The notes beneath the pieces were generated by a model. That model searched no databases. It saw only the letters and a program-made list of their open reading frames with translations, and had not been told where the DNA came from. From Inia geoffrensis (Eukaryota > Chordata > Mammalia > Artiodactyla > Iniidae): a stretch of DNA of 64,000 nucleotides. The translations under genes and the position numbers were made by a program. The stretch covers positions 33,472,318 through 33,536,317 of the forward strand of contig CM070919.1 in NCBI GenBank assembly GCA_036417435.1. The letters are read 5' to 3'. This document shows positions 1 through 12,035 of the stretch, one piece after another; positions within the stretch are counted from its first letter, which is position 1, and every line of letters begins with the position of its first letter.

Positions 1-540
1 AAATCATTTTTTTCCACATTATTGGACAGAATGACCAATTTTTAATCAATATTTTTATATATAAACACATCCCATGGCAGAACTGTTAGTAATAAAAAAA
101 GTAACTGTGTTTTCATGCTATGTCTTTCTGTTTGTTTGTTTTCTTTAATTTTCTTTTCTTCAACCTCTTCACTCTTTGCCTAAATATTTATCAATGTAAC
201 CTGAAAACACACGGTGCTTCTCTCCTCTACCAGTCTAAAATATATCCATTCTTTGCACTTCATTTTTACTCTCTTCATGCTTTTGAAGTACTTCCTCCAG
301 AATATTCCAACATGTCTTTCCTATTACAGCGTTTTTCTCAGACCTCTATCGAAGCTAACATTCATCTTACATTCATCTTTTCCTCTTTTTTATTTTTTTG
401 CTGTCCCTCCCCGCTTTCCATGTTCTGATCCCTCACCTTGGGAATGATTCTAAACTTTCCCATCAATTTCAGGTATAGAAAAGGAATCTTAAAAATTAAT
501 TCTTTTGTTGTCAGTTTTTGTTTAAATAAAAACAAAAGTC
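1..540. other. AT-rich stretch, nothing recognised
   Basis: T-rich and pyrimidine-rich sequence with no gene or repeat family I recognise. Open frames here are short, lack domain-like composition and follow from T-rich codons. Confidence 0.5.
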
Positions 541-1819
541 TCTTGCTGCTTCCACCACATCTGCAGTTACTTCCTCCACTGAAGGCCTGAACCCCTCAAA
601 GTCATCCATAAGGGTTGAAATCAACTTTCACCAAACTCCTGTTAATGTTAATATTTTGTCCTCTTCCCATGAATCACTAATATTTTGAATGGCATCTAGA
701 ATGATGAATCCTTTTCAGAAGGTTTTCAATTTACTTTGCCCAGAACCATCAGAGGAATTACTATTCATAGCAGCTGTAGCCTTATGAAATGTATTTCTTA
801 AATAATAAGACTTGAAAGTCGAAATTACTCCTTGATCCATGGGCTGCAGAATGGGTGCTGTGTTAGCAGGCCTGACAACAACATTCATCTCACTGTACGT
901 CTCCATCAGAGCTCTTGAGTAACTAGGTGCATTGTCACCAAGCAGTAATATTTTGAAAGGAATCTTCTTATGAGCAGTAAGTCTCAACAGTGGACGAAAA
1001 TATTCAGTAAACCGTGTTATAAACAGATGTGCTGCCATCCAGGTTTTGTTGTTTCATTTAGAGAGCACAGGCAGAGTAGATTCAGCATAATTATTAAGGG
1101 CCCTGGGATTTTCAGAATGGCAAATAAGCACTGGCTTCAACAGAAAGTCACCAGCAACATTAGCCCCTAGCAAGAGAGTCAGCCTGTCCTTTGAAGCGTT
1201 GAAGCCAAGCACTGACGTCTCCTTTCTAGCTATTAAAGTCCTAGATGGCGTTTTCTTCCAATAGAAGGCTGTTTCATCTACACCGAAAATCTGCCGTTTA
1301 ATGTAGCCACCTCGTTAATTATCCTAGTGAGATATTCTGGATGACTTGCTGCAGCTTGTACATCAGCACTTGCTGCTGGACCTTGCATTTTGATGTTAGA
1401 CGGCCTCTCTCTTCCAACCTCGAGAACCAACCCCTGCTGGCTTCAGACTCTTCTTCTGCACCTCTCTCGGCCTCATGGAATTAAAGAGACTTGGGCCTTG
1501 CTCTGGGTTAGGCTTTGGCTTAAGGGAGTTTCGTGGCTGGATTGATTTTCTATCCAGATCATCACTAAAACCTTCTCCGTATCAGCAATAAGGCTGTTTT
1601 CTGTCTTATTATTTGCGTGTTCACTGGGGGAGCACTTTTGATTTCCTCCAAGAACTTCTCCTTTGCATTCGTAACTTGGCTAACTGGCACAAGAGGCCCA
1701 GCTTTCAGCCTGTCTCAGCTTTTGACATGCCTTCCTCACTAGGCTTAATCATTACTATTTTTTGATTTAAAGTGAGAGATGTGGGAGTCTTCCTTTCACT
1801 TGAACACTTAGAAGGCCAC
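541..1819 (-). pseudogene. Tigger1-type transposase remnant
   Basis: Decayed coding region of a pogo/Tigger DDE transposase, the enzyme that cuts and pastes its own element. The only sizeable open piece is 1038 to 715 (107 aa). It contains a [14 protein letters not shown] block, the family's second catalytic aspartate region (normally an LLxDNAPxH pattern), followed by [24 protein letters not shown], split here as [13 protein letters not shown] and [11 protein letters not shown], which is strongly conserved in Tigger proteins. Upstream (1040-1819) the helix-turn-helix and first-aspartate regions are recognisable in DNA but broken by stops and indels. The usual start codon near 1819 reads GTG on the minus strand. 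The C-terminal end is lost with the truncation at 541. It is not a domesticated gene: no long intact frame and no sign of selection can be seen. Confidence 0.8.
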
Positions 1820-2230
1820 TGTATGATTATTATTTGGTATAATTTTAACACTGTTGTGTCTCAGGGAATAGGGAGGCCCAAGGAGAGGGAGAGAGGTGCA
1901 AGAAAGGCAGGTTGTTGAAGTAGTCAGAGCATGCACTATGTTTATTAAGTTCTCCACCTCCTGTGGGTGTGGTTTGTGGTGCCCCAAAGCAATTACAATA
2001 GTAACATCACTGATCACAGATCACCATAACAAATTCAATAACAATAAAAAGTTTCAAATATTGTGAGAATTACCAAAATGTAACACAGAGATATGCAGTG
2101 AGCCACTGCTGTTGGAAAAATTTTGCCCACAGACTTGCTTGACACAGGGTTGCCACAAACCTTCAATATAAAAAACACAATTATCTGCAAAGTACAATAA
2201 AGCAAAGCATAATAAAACAAGGTAAGCCTA
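541..2230 (-). mobile_element. Truncated Tigger1-like DNA transposon
   Basis: Read on the minus strand, the right end (about 2230 down to 1820) matches the 5' end of Tigger1, a TcMar/pogo-type transposon known at about 2.4 kb in mammals. It has the terminal segment seen on the plus strand as caaggtaagcc, then the long untranslated leader. The rest holds a decayed transposase. The copy stops near 541 inside the transposase, so about 0.7 kb including the other terminal inverted repeat is missing. A short indel-rich transposase and substitutions throughout indicate an old, immobile copy. Family recognition is from memory of the sequence. Confidence 0.85.
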
Positions 2231-2399
2231 GATACCACTGTCCTAGACTGTAGGGCTTTGTTTTCATATATTTTATCCTATATTATTTTCTATATATTCT
2301 CACATCTTATTTCACATGGTACAGAATCAATTTATTAACAGTGGGAATGACCTGTATCTGCCATAATAATGCTGAACTGCCCGGCTCCCCAGCACACTC
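2231..2399. other. Unassigned spacer
   Basis: AT-rich sequence between the Tigger end and the L2-like fragment. Nothing recognised. Confidence 0.4.
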
Positions 2400-2531
2400 A
2401 GTCTGCAGCACCCACGCCGCCCCCAGTTTCACCTGTCCAGCTCTTGCTCTTCCTTCAGGCCTCAATTTACTATAATTTCTTCTACAAAACCTATTCTGAC
2501 ACTCTCAACGAGCTCTAGATTTTCTGGGATA
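2400..2531 (+). repeat. L2 LINE remnant (probable)
   Basis: The text around 2440-2515 (ctcttgctcttccttcaggc, then an aaacctattctgacactctc segment) resembles the conserved 3' region of mammalian L2, where a 'ctcttcctcc...ccttcaaggc...ttccctgac' pattern recurs. It is degenerate and lacks the 3' tail. Confidence 0.4.
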
Positions 2532-4257
2532 TGATTCAATGCAATCTCATCAACATCCCAGCAAGTTATTTTGGGGTATCAACATATGATTCTAAAGTTT
2601 ATTATGTAGAGGCAAAAGACGCCGAATAGCCTACTCAATATTGAAGGAAAGAATGATTTGGAGGACTGAAAATACTTGCTTTCACAACTTATCATAAAGT
2701 TACAGTAATCAAGTTAGTGTGATATTGGTAGAAGAACAAACAGATCAATGGAACAGAATAGAAAGCCCAGAGATCAGTCCGTATGAAGTTATTTGACTGA
2801 CATTTGACAAAGGAGCAAAGGTAATACAATGGAGATAAGATAGTTTTCTTCCACAAAAGATAGTCGTTTGGGGAACAACTACACATCCTCATGAAAAAAA
2901 AAAAAAAGAATCTGGATCCCCTACAAAAATTAACTCCAAACAAACTGCAGATCTAAATGTGAAATGTAAAACTACAAAACTCCTAGAAGAAAACACATGA
3001 GAAAATCTAGGTGACGGTCGGTATGGCAATGACTTCAGATACACCAAAGGCACAATCCATTAAATAAATAATTGATAAACTGGACTTCATTAAAATCAAA
3101 AACTTCTGCTCTGCAAAAGACACTGTCAAGAGAATCACAAGGAAAGCCACAGAATAGGAGAAAACATTTTCAAATGACACATTTGATAAAGGACTATTAT
3201 CCAAAATATACAAAGAACTCTTAAAACGCAACACTAAGAAAAAAATGGGGCAAAATTCTAAACAGACACTTCACTAGAGAATATATATAGGTGGCAAGTA
3301 AGCATATGAAAAGATGCTCCATATCATATGTCATTAGGGAATTACAAATTAAAATGAGATACCACTACACACCAATCAGAATGGCTAAAAAACAAGAACA
3401 CTGACACCACCAAATGCTAGCATGTCTGTGGAATAATAGGACCCTTCATTCATTGCTGATGGGAATGCAAAATGGTAAGCCATTTTAGAAGATGGTTTGG
3501 TAGTTTCTTACAAAACTACACATACTTATATCATATGATCCAGCAATTGAGCTCTCTGGTATTTACCCAAATGAACTGAAACTTAAGTCCACACAAAACC
3601 TGCACACAGATTTTTACTGCAGCTTTTTTTATAACTGCCAAAACTTGGAGGCAACCAAGATGTCCCTCCATAGGTGAATGGATAAATAAGCTGTGGCACA
3701 CTCAGAATGTGAACATTATTCAGCACTAGAAAGAAATGAGCTATCAAATCATGGAAAGACATGGAGGAAACTTAAATGCATAATATTAAGTGAAAGGAGC
3801 TAACCTGAAAAGGTTACATACTGTATGATTCCAACTATGTAACATCCTGAGAAAGGCAAACTATGGAGACAGTAAAAAAAATACTAGTGGTGGCCAGGGT
3901 TACAGGGGAAGGAGAAATGAATAGAACACAGAACTTTTAGGGCAGCGAGATTTTTCTGTATGATACGACAGTGGTAGGTACATGTCATTATATATTTGTT
4001 GAAACCAGTAGGATGCACAATACAAAGAGTGAACCTTAAGGTAAACTTTGGACTTGGGCTGACAATGACGTGCCAATAGAGTTTCATAGATTGTAACACG
4101 TGTACCACTCTGGTGAGGGATGTTGATAGAGAGGAGATTGTGTGTTGTGAGGGGATGGGGGTGATGGGGGCAGGGGGGTTATGAAAACTCTGCTTTCTGT
4201 TCAGTTTTGCTGTGAACCTAAAACTGCTCTAAAAATAAAGTTTATTAATTTTAAAAA
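2532..4257 (+). mobile_element. Old L1 3' fragment (L1M type)
   Basis: Sense-strand L1 covering the last part of ORF2 and the 3'UTR. Landmarks are the attcaatgcaatctcatcaa segment at about 2533, an aagttacagtaatcaagtta block near 2697, the 'gagataccactacacaccaatcagaatggc' block near 3357 (quoted here in words only as the terminal ORF2 signature) and the 'aatggataaataagctgtggcac' block near 3678. It ends in a tail of AAAATAAAG type near 4230-4257. Many stops and indels break the reading frame. The 3'UTR places it among older mammalian L1M subfamilies, but the exact one is uncertain. Confidence 0.8.
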
Positions 4258-4978
4258 ATGAAGAAGACATAAGACTTTTGCAGACAAAATTAATGATATA
4301 ATTAATTACCATCAGACCCCACACTTCAAGAAATGTTAAAACTTCACTAGCCAAAGAAATATGGCCCAAGCAGAAACACGAATCTATAAAAAGAAATAAA
4401 GAAACCCAGAAATGAAATAAATGAAGACGAAATAAAATTGATTTTTGATTTTATATATTGTCATAAAAGATAATTATCTGTCTAAAAATAATTTCCATAT
4501 GTTATATTGTTTCAGTAGCATTTGTAAAACTACAATGTATCAGAATAACATAAAAAATTACAGAGAGAATTTGGGACTATCATGCTGTAAAGTCCTTAAG
4601 CTACATGTGAAAGTAGTGTAATAGTCCTTAAAAGTAGATTCTAACTCATGGTGAATGACATAAAATCTAGGGAAACTGTTTTAAAAAGTAAGAAGTATAA
4701 ATAATAAATTAACAGAGAAAATAAAATGGAATTATAAAAAATTCTTAATTGATCCAAAAGAAGGCAGAAAGAAATATGGAAAAATAAAGGAAGAAGAATA
4801 GCAAAACAATTCTGGAAAGAAGAATCAAAGTCAGAGAATCCAAAGAACCTGATTTCAATACTTATTATAAAGCTAGAGTAATCAAGATAATAAATATTAG
4901 CAAAAAATATATATATATTAATCAATGAAACAAAATAGTCCTGAAATAAACCTGTAAAGCTATGGTCAATTGGTGTTT
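4258..4978 (+). mobile_element. Old L1 fragment, ORF1 end joined to ORF2 end
   Basis: The first half (about 4258-4790) resembles the end of ORF1 and the inter-ORF spacer of old L1s: agaagacataagacttttgc at 4262 and the cacttcaagaaatgttaaaa block at 4321. From about 4800 the text jumps to the distal part of ORF2 (ctgatttcaatacttattat near 4850, then a supposed 'aataaacctgtaaagctatggtc' block). The intervening approximately 2 kb or more of ORF2 is missing, so the copy is internally deleted or is two fragments. Confidence 0.65.
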
Positions 4979-4984
4979 TATATA

Positions 4985-5520
4985 TTTATTTCATATTTTA
5001 TTTTGAAATGATTTTATATTTACAGAAGTGTTGCAGAGATAGGACAGAGAGTTCCTGGACACCCATTTCCCAGGTTCACCTAAAATTAACATCTTATGTG
5101 ATACCTTAATCACATCAAAAAATTGCATTGATACAATATTATTAATTAAATTCATCAGTTTTTTCACTTTTTTTTAGTGTTCTAAGATCTAAGCCAAGAC
5201 ACCATGTTGCATTTAGTTATGATTCTGCTGTCTCTTCCAATCTATGACAGTTTTTCAGCCTTTCCTTATTTTTCATGAACTTAAGAGCTTTGAACAGTTC
5301 TAGTGAAGTATTTTTTTAGAATGTCCCTTATTCTGAATTATCTGGTACTTTCTCATAATTGGACTAGAGTTAGAATTTGGGGGGAAAATTCACAAGATGA
5401 AGTATCCTTCTCATCGCATTATATCAGGAGGCACATAATACTGACGTGGTTCATTAACATCAACAACATGTTAACCTCAGTCCTTGAGTTTCTCCCGGTT
5501 TTTGACAATGTAAAGCTCCT
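4985..5520 (-). mobile_element. Old L1 3'UTR fragment, antisense
   Basis: Matches the antisense of an L1M/L1ME-type 3'UTR. Landmarks are gttgcagagataggacagag at 5029, aacatcttatgtgatacctt at 5089, the 'catgttgcatttagttatgattctgctgtctc' block at about 5201 and a cccttctcatc-type block near 5407. Related antisense segments occur at 43047 and 51325. Confidence 0.65.
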
Positions 5521-5639
5521 TTCCATATTCTATTCATTAGATAATTCATTAGATAATAAGTGTTTTATAAGATTTAAAGATTCTTTTGATGACAAAGCAT
5601 GACACAATAACCTTCTGATAGATTAAAGGTAAAACCTTT

Positions 5640-5945
5640 TGTTGCTTACAGCTCCAAAGGAGAGAAGACTGCCGAGGACTTCTGAAGTCCGATTTTAGAT
5701 TCATACACGTTCATATTTGATATGCCTTCTTGGAGAGCTGACCTCTTCTTTAGTATTTATGCTCCTTCTTATCCCTGAAAATAACCCCTGCTCTGGAATT
5801 TGTTTTGTCTAAAATCATTATGGCTATCCCAGGTTTATTTGCTTTCATGTTTCCATGGTACAAACTGCCTGATTCTTTTATTTTTAACCTAACTATATGT
5901 TTACATTTGAAGTGTGTTGCTTATATTGAATTAAGTAATTATGTT
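5640..5945 (-). mobile_element. Old L1 ORF2 fragment, antisense
   Basis: Antisense old L1 ORF2. The segment around 5805-5860 (gtctaaaatcattatggcta, then tcccaggtttatttgctttc) matches the widespread antisense L1 'gtctgatattaatatagctatcccagc' pattern. It probably belongs to the same decayed insertion as 4985-5520. Confidence 0.6.
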
Positions 5946-5984
5946 CATTTTAAAACCTGCAGGTATTTATAGCCTTCATTCATA

Positions 5985-6635
5985 ATAGACCCAAGTTGGA
6001 AACTATCAACTGTCCTTCAACTGGTTAATAGATAAACAAGCTGTGTTATATCCATACAAGAGAATACTACTCAGCAGTAAAAATAAAAATTATTGATGCT
6101 CTCAAATTCATTTCGCTGAGAGAGATGGAAAACTCAAAAGGCTATATAAGGTATGAGTCCATTTATATGACATTCTAAAAAGGACACTAATACAGGGACA
6201 AGAAAACAAAAAAACAAAAACAGATCAGTGGATTCCAGATGCTGGACTAGGGCTACACGGGAATTTTTTTTTTTTTTTTTTTTTGAGGTACGCGGGCCTC
6301 TCACTGTTGTGGCCTCTCCCATTGCGGAGCACAGGCTCCGGACGTGCAGGCTCAGTGGCCATGGCTCACGGGCCCAGCCACTCCGTGGCACGCAGGATCC
6401 TCCTGGACCGGGGCACGAACCTGCGTCCCCTGCATCGGCAGGCGAACTCTGAACCACTGCGCCACCAGGGAAGCCCAAGGGAGAGAATATTTTTGACTGT
6501 GAAAACCGGTCCATCTCAACACTGTGACAGTGGACGAAGAACTGTATGTATTTGTCACGACTCTTGAACCATATACCACATAGAATGAATCTGGCTGTAG
6601 GTAAATTTAAAAATAAATGTAAAACATTTAAAGTT
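5985..6635 (+). mobile_element. Old L1 3' end, split by a CHR SINE
   Basis: Sense L1 3' end. It includes the aataatagac-type and ttcaactggttaatagataa blocks (about 5990-6034), the 'gaatactactcagcagtaaa' block at 6062 and the 3'UTR motif cagtggattccagatgctgg at 6226. It is interrupted by the CHR SINE at 6264-6476 and resumes with the actgtatgtatttgtcacga segment at 6541. The tail ends near 6635. Confidence 0.7.
6264..6476 (-). mobile_element. CHR SINE, short form
   Basis: Poly(T) at 6264-6284 (the reverse of the poly(A) tail) is followed by the GC-rich body, ending at the reverse of gggcttccctggtggcgcag. CHR SINEs derive from a tRNA (glutamate-type in the literature) and are moved by L1 proteins. 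The B-box-like site reads GGTTCGTGCCC on the minus strand near 6420. The copy sits inside an old L1 3'UTR. I could not find a convincing TSD. Confidence 0.9.
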
Positions 6636-9600
6636 AACTCAACCTGAACAACCAAAGGACAAATAGAGAACTAGATGTAAACAACAGAGAAAATTATTTG
6701 AGCCACAATATGGACTAAGTTTCCCTAGATCTTTAATGTGGACAAAATTAAAATTAACCTCAGAACTTTACTGGAAATCATTTATAGTGCTTTGCATAAT
6801 AATTATGCTCAAGGTAACTCATATCACATTTTATCTAGTTCTCATTAAAGAACATGGATTTACCTTTTCTTCATTTGCTCAATTTGTTCTCTATTTTCAA
6901 TGGTACAATCTAGCACACAGCAGATTCTTATTATATATTTACTGAAAAGTATATTTTGCTATGTTTATGTTGTCTTAAGTTAATTATTACAGATTGATTT
7001 TGGACTGAGTCTATACATAAAGATTAAATAATGTAAAGACACATTAATGTAAAGACTGAGTCTGTTACATCGAAGATTCTCTTCCTAAAAGGATCAGAAT
7101 GCCATTAACAACCTTTACAAAATGTTTCCTTTACCACATTGGTACCTGTTTGGGTGACTGACATAGTTATACTCACCAAACAGACAAGTTTAAATATATG
7201 TTGATTAATCTTTTCAATAAAACAATCATTTTAATAGCATGAAGTCAATATCTGTAGAAAGTGGCATATTTCTGATATGCCCCTTCTTATGTTAAGTAAG
7301 TAAAAGATAGTGGGTTCATATATCACAGACTTTGTCATTTCTCCTTTCTCTGTGTATTATGAGTGTATGTATGCTCATGTGTAAAACTCTTTCTCTGTAT
7401 TTATTTATACTCATAATTTAATTAATGAACACACAAGTTTCTGGACAGTTTAAGTGCTATGTTACACCTTCTATGTTCTGACAGATTTTTGTCTCCATTT
7501 ATTTTGATTAAAACATACACAAACACACACAAATGGACAGATACATTTGTACACATAGCTTCAATTCATATCCTTGCCTATCATGTTTTCTCTATCTTGA
7601 ATGAGCTTCACTAAAAGAAATAAAAGTTTCTGAAGTTTCTAAAACGTTTTTCTTTTATTTGGCATCTTAATATGTAGAGCTCAAGGTCTTTTCACTGTCT
7701 TTTGCTTTGCCTTTCATTATGAGTTGGTGTAAGCTTTAAGACATGAACAAACCAATTGCCTTTCCAAAAATTTTTGGTTTTATATTATAATGTCAACTGT
7801 CTTGACTAGCTTTTTCTGTTATGTATGTATATGGCATCATTCACATATTACTTACTTCTCTTACTAGCAGACAGAAAATGACCTCAACTGTCAACCAGTA
7901 ACCTGTTTTGGTCCTTCCTCCTGCCCCAGCAAATTGATGTTTATGGAACTTTCTGTAGCTATCAGAACACTTTTTACTTTCACATAGGCAGTGCCTCTAT
8001 AAACCTAATTATATAATGAAATATCTGTTTTTTAATCTCATGTATATTAATAGTGGCTGATTTTTTCCTATAACTTTATCTGTATTTTTCATATTCATTA
8101 ATCATAAAATACCATTTTTGCCTCTTACACGCTTTTGTTCCCAATGTCCATCTAATTTAGTTTCATTTATATTATATTTTCTTTTCCTCCTTTCTTAATG
8201 GATTTTTTTTCTTTTTCCCTTGCATAATCCTTCTCTAAGCTTCCTTGCTCTCTCAGACTTTGCTTTTCCTTTTCCTCTGGGCTTCTTTTTGAGATGCTAA
8301 TCCCTCTGTGAGTGTCTCTCTTCTCCTTCAGCCCTAAACCCTGACTTTACCATTTGCCAATCAGCCACAGCCAGAGTGCTTGGTCTGAGGACGGTTTAGC
8401 CTTTATTGCTTATTTCACAGATGGAAGAATGATCTCTCTGATTTTCATTAAGTTTTTTCATACGTTTCCTCCTACTCTTTAGTCTTCTCATTTCTCTTTT
8501 TTTTTGGCCAATGTGAAATATGTCTTCTTTTGTCCCACCTCCTGTTTTTGAAGTCCCTTCTTATTCACTTTAAATTGCCCTTATTTTCTGTGTCCAGACG
8601 CTTACAGTTCATCTTCCCCACTAAATACTCAGAAGTGTTTCCTTTATATTTTCCTACATATCTCCCTTCTCTTGTTTTCTCCTTGTTCTGTCATGCTCAG
8701 GCTAGGCAGTTAGCTGTAGGGAAGAAACTGGCCAGTTACCTAGATCTCCTTTGTATATTCTACAGAAAATAAACAAGCAAACAAAAAATTACAATTGGCT
8801 TTTGACTAAAGGCATGGATTCAAGCAAAGAAATGTGAAAAATACACCAAGTAAGGAAACTGTAAATTGAAGGTAGAGAAGAGACAGATATAGAATACTGT
8901 AGACAGGTTTGAACTGGAGTGGAGGTCATAGTAGAAGTGAGGAGGAAAGTTACTGAGTCTGAAATAGTTACAATTCAAGACATAGTGTGTTAATCTGACA
9001 CAAGTAGCAGTTGTGAATGACATAGTAACACATGCCTATATGAATTACGTTCTGCTTTTCTGACTTACAGTGATTGTCATGAAACCTAACCTAAAAATAG
9101 AAGAATAAGCACATTGAAATTTTTATCTGAATTACTCATTAATACTACTGACTTATTTCCTTTAGCCACACCCTAATTAGTTTCTGCATACAATGTCAGC
9201 ACTTTATTTTCATAGTTGAATTGTCTCATTTGAAATCAGACAAAATGTTACCACTCTTTTAAAATCAAAATTGTATAATAAAATTCCCAATACACTATTT
9301 TACCAATGACATTCTTAACAACTTTTGGATTCCATTTATTGAGCTATTTGGGAAAGTAATTCATCTTCTTGGCTTCCATTCTGCATTTTAAAACGTTACA
9401 ACCATGACAAGCTTTTATGTAAAAGGCATCATTGTCCTTCACATTTAAAGATGTTATTATAAAAGTTAATGCTATTTTCATATGTAAGACTGATAAAACT
9501 GCTTTATGTTTAGAGAAAAATTTTAAGGAAAGTATAAAAATATAGTAATACATATCTAACTTTTTTCTTTCCCATGTAATATTGAGCACATTTAAATTAA

Positions 9601-10046
9601 TGTAGCTAAGATAATATCAACAACACACTTGCCTTCAACAATTATGTTTTTCTTATCAAATAGTTTGTTACAAGAATTACTTAAATTATGTGGAAATTGT
9701 TTTGATTATGGATATTATTCACACCAAATGGATTATTATATATCTAATCATAGGGTAGAAATAGTGAGAAAACTAATAAGGATGGATTTTCTTATTTAAA
9801 AAATAGGTAAGGTAGGATTTTTAACTAAAGCTCTGCCTAAAATGCCACAAATCTGTGTCACAGCTCCCATCTTTTGAAAAATATTATTCCCAAATCCAAA
9901 CTTCCCTAAGTCAGTTTGCTTTCATCCCTGCTATCTTTTTAAGGGCCAAGGTAAGCTAACTATTTTACTTTGACAAATAATGCAACCACACCCATGAGTC
10001 ATAACTTTGGGTTTCTCTTATGTAAGAGGGATGGCAGCATAAATAG
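6636..10046. other. No gene or repeat recognised
   Basis: About 3.4 kb of AT-rich DNA with pyrimidine-rich patches near 8160-8700 and a weak (AC)n run near 7510-7540. The longest frames are 65-80 aa and T-rich, with no domain pattern. It may include very old repeats too decayed to recognise by eye. Confidence 0.4.
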
Positions 10047-10054
10047 AAGCTGGA

Positions 10055-10181
10055 TTTTTTTTTTTCTTCTGGCCACAGCCACGCAGCATGCAGGATCTTA
10101 GTTCCCCAGCCAGGGATCAAACCCATGCTCCCTGTAGTTGGAAGCACGGAGTCCAAACCACTGGAAGGCCAGGGAATTCCC
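10055..10181 (-). mobile_element. Older CHR-type SINE
   Basis: Poly(T) at 10055-10065 is followed by ggccacagccacgcagcatg and the reverse of a ggg(a)attccctgg head ending at 10181. It is shorter and more diverged than the 6264-type copies and resembles the basal CHR form shared among cetaceans, hippos and ruminants. Probable TSD: aagctgga (10047-10054) and aagcttga (10182-10189), 7 of 8 matching. Confidence 0.8.
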
Positions 10182-10189
10182 AAGCTTGA

Positions 10190-10514
10190 TGGTTGACTCA
10201 GCTTCTACCAAGAGAGCTTTTAAGTTTTCATACCCAGGAGTAAGAGCCATTGGTATTTCAAAGTAAGAACTGAACAGGTGGGAAAGAACAGTGCATCTTG
10301 CATGAACTCTGTTTTAGGTTCCAATCCAATATGTTGAGTATTTTACCTTAGCAAACAATTTGTTTTCTTGCTAAATATTTATCTTCTGTTGCTTGAATTA
10401 ACTTGCTAACCTACAACAGTGAGAGTAACATTAAGGTTTCTTAGCCTTTATTTTATGTCTATTGCGACAAAACCAAAAACTCCCCCCTAAGTTTAATGTA
10501 ATTTTATAGGTTCT
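10190..10514. other. No gene or repeat recognised
   Basis: Unassigned AT-rich sequence with no coding or repeat signature. Confidence 0.4.
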
Positions 10515-10690
10515 ATAATAACACATAAATATATATGAAATTTTATATATACAAATTATGCAATAAGTATACTATATATAAAACAATTTATATATAGTAT
10601 ATACTATATATAATTATATAATAGAGTATATGTGAATTTATAATTTTATACTATATACACATACATATGCATGTATATATACAGGTAGAG
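10515..10690. repeat. AT-rich low-complexity tract with palindrome
   Basis: Almost pure A/T with many TATA and ATAC steps. It contains a perfect 26 bp palindrome at 10588-10613 centred on gtatac, which could extrude as a hairpin. Confidence 0.85.
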
Positions 10691-11429
10691 AGAATATGAA
10701 GAAGAGAGATTAAGCAATTAATAAGCGTGATAATTATTACAAATCAAATGAAGATTTATTTTCCTCCAGGATTATATGTTTCGTTGAAGGGTTGATGAAC
10801 ATGGAAAAAAATATATTGCTTTGTCTTTCACTCAAATATTATCTAGTTTTGTCAGCTCACATACTGTTGGGCATAAGATCAAACTGTGCCATATCTAGTT
10901 ATCAACCTTTGTAAAATAAGCCTCTCTATGAAAATATTCTGAAAATGAAATTAACCTCTAATAAACATACTTTTTAAAGGCTGTTTAACCATTGTATAAA
11001 AAGTAACATATTTTACTTCTTCTGGTTTACATACTTTGTATTTTAGCCTGCTTTCCATTCTTCATGTTTACCCTAGACTCTCCCATCTCAGTTCCTTTAC
11101 TGGAATTTGCATAACCTAGTGCATAACCTGGTTATTTGAGTCCATGACTGAAGTTGTAACTCCTAAAACCTCCCAGAACCTTCTTAGGCTGTGGGGTCAT
11201 GGATCACAATCCTCACCCTGAGGGTGTAGCCTTCGGGCAGGTGTTCTAATAGGCTTCTCACCCTGGGTGGCCTTGGCCTGGGCTTTGATTTTTGTACCCC
11301 TCAAACCAAAGACATCAATAAGAATTTGTTTGTCCCAAATAGTGAATACCCTCAGGGTCTTATTGTGTTATTTACCTTGCTCCATTGTTACTTTCCTCCC
11401 CATTCGGCTTGAATCACAGATCTATAACT
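10691..11429. other. No gene recognised; small GC-richer patch
   Basis: About 11155-11290 is less AT-rich than its surroundings (caccctgagggtgtagcctt region). It has no open frame or splice pattern I would defend, and no repeat family recognised. Confidence 0.4.
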
Positions 11430-11620
11430 CATTTGATGGATAAACCTGTTAAAGTTACTAAAGCTCTCAATTTTGTCGTCCATAAAATGAGAAGAATGAG
11501 ATAACCTATTTTATACAGTTGTGTAAGAATTAATACATAGGAAATGTTCATAGTTTTGGCCCAGAGCAAGCATTAAATAGATTATCTACTACTAATAATA
11601 TTGGCATTATCATTATTATT
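11430..11620 (+). repeat. MIR SINE remnant
   Basis: Resembles the MIR core and 3' end: a ccataaaatgagaagaatga block at 11481 (the MIR 'ctcatctgtaaaatgggaataat' region), the aagaattaatacataggaaa segment at 11526, and a cccagagcaagcattaaata block followed by ATT-rich text (11560-11620). Ancient and diverged. Confidence 0.6.
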
Positions 11621-11639
11621 TTATCCTATCATATGCTCC

Positions 11640-12035
11640 AGCTGAATAAAGCATACAGTTTCTCCCAGAACATCTCCAGAAAAATCCTCTCCTTGTATAT
11701 TTTACCCATGGATATTGTTACTAGATATCATCTTAATTTACTTGTCTGCTTAATCATGTTCTGACAATACTCAATGAGAACCTCTTTCCAGAACAAATTC
11801 TCAATTCCTTGAATCAGAAATAATCTCTATCTCCTACTTTCTCATTGAAAAACAAACATTTATTACAACAGTCATTTGTTTGCTTTGTTTTGCAGTGGTC
11901 ATATGTGTTTGTTTCCCTCAGTAGAATGTAAATTTCTATTTTTGGAGAATACGTCAGATTAACGTTTTTAATTCCTAGTGCTTACGACAGTGCTCTGAAT
12001 AGAGTAGGTGCTCAAAATATACTTGCAGATTTAGA
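11640..12035 (+). repeat. L2 LINE 3' remnant
   Basis: The end carries the L2 3' signature: gtagaatgtaaatttctatt at 11923, the ttaattcctagtgcttacga block at 11969, then gagtaggtgctcaaaatata at 12002. Strongly diverged. Confidence 0.6.

Noticed and set aside
715..1038. Domesticated transposase gene
   Set aside because: Only a 107 aa open piece of a Tigger transposase. The flanking coding sequence is broken and the element is truncated.
6134..6655. 173 aa minus-strand open frame
   Set aside because: It runs through the CHR SINE at 6264-6476. The recurrent peptide (HGSRAQPLRG, PLHRQADSQPLRHQGSP) appears in every SINE copy in several frames and is a translation artefact.
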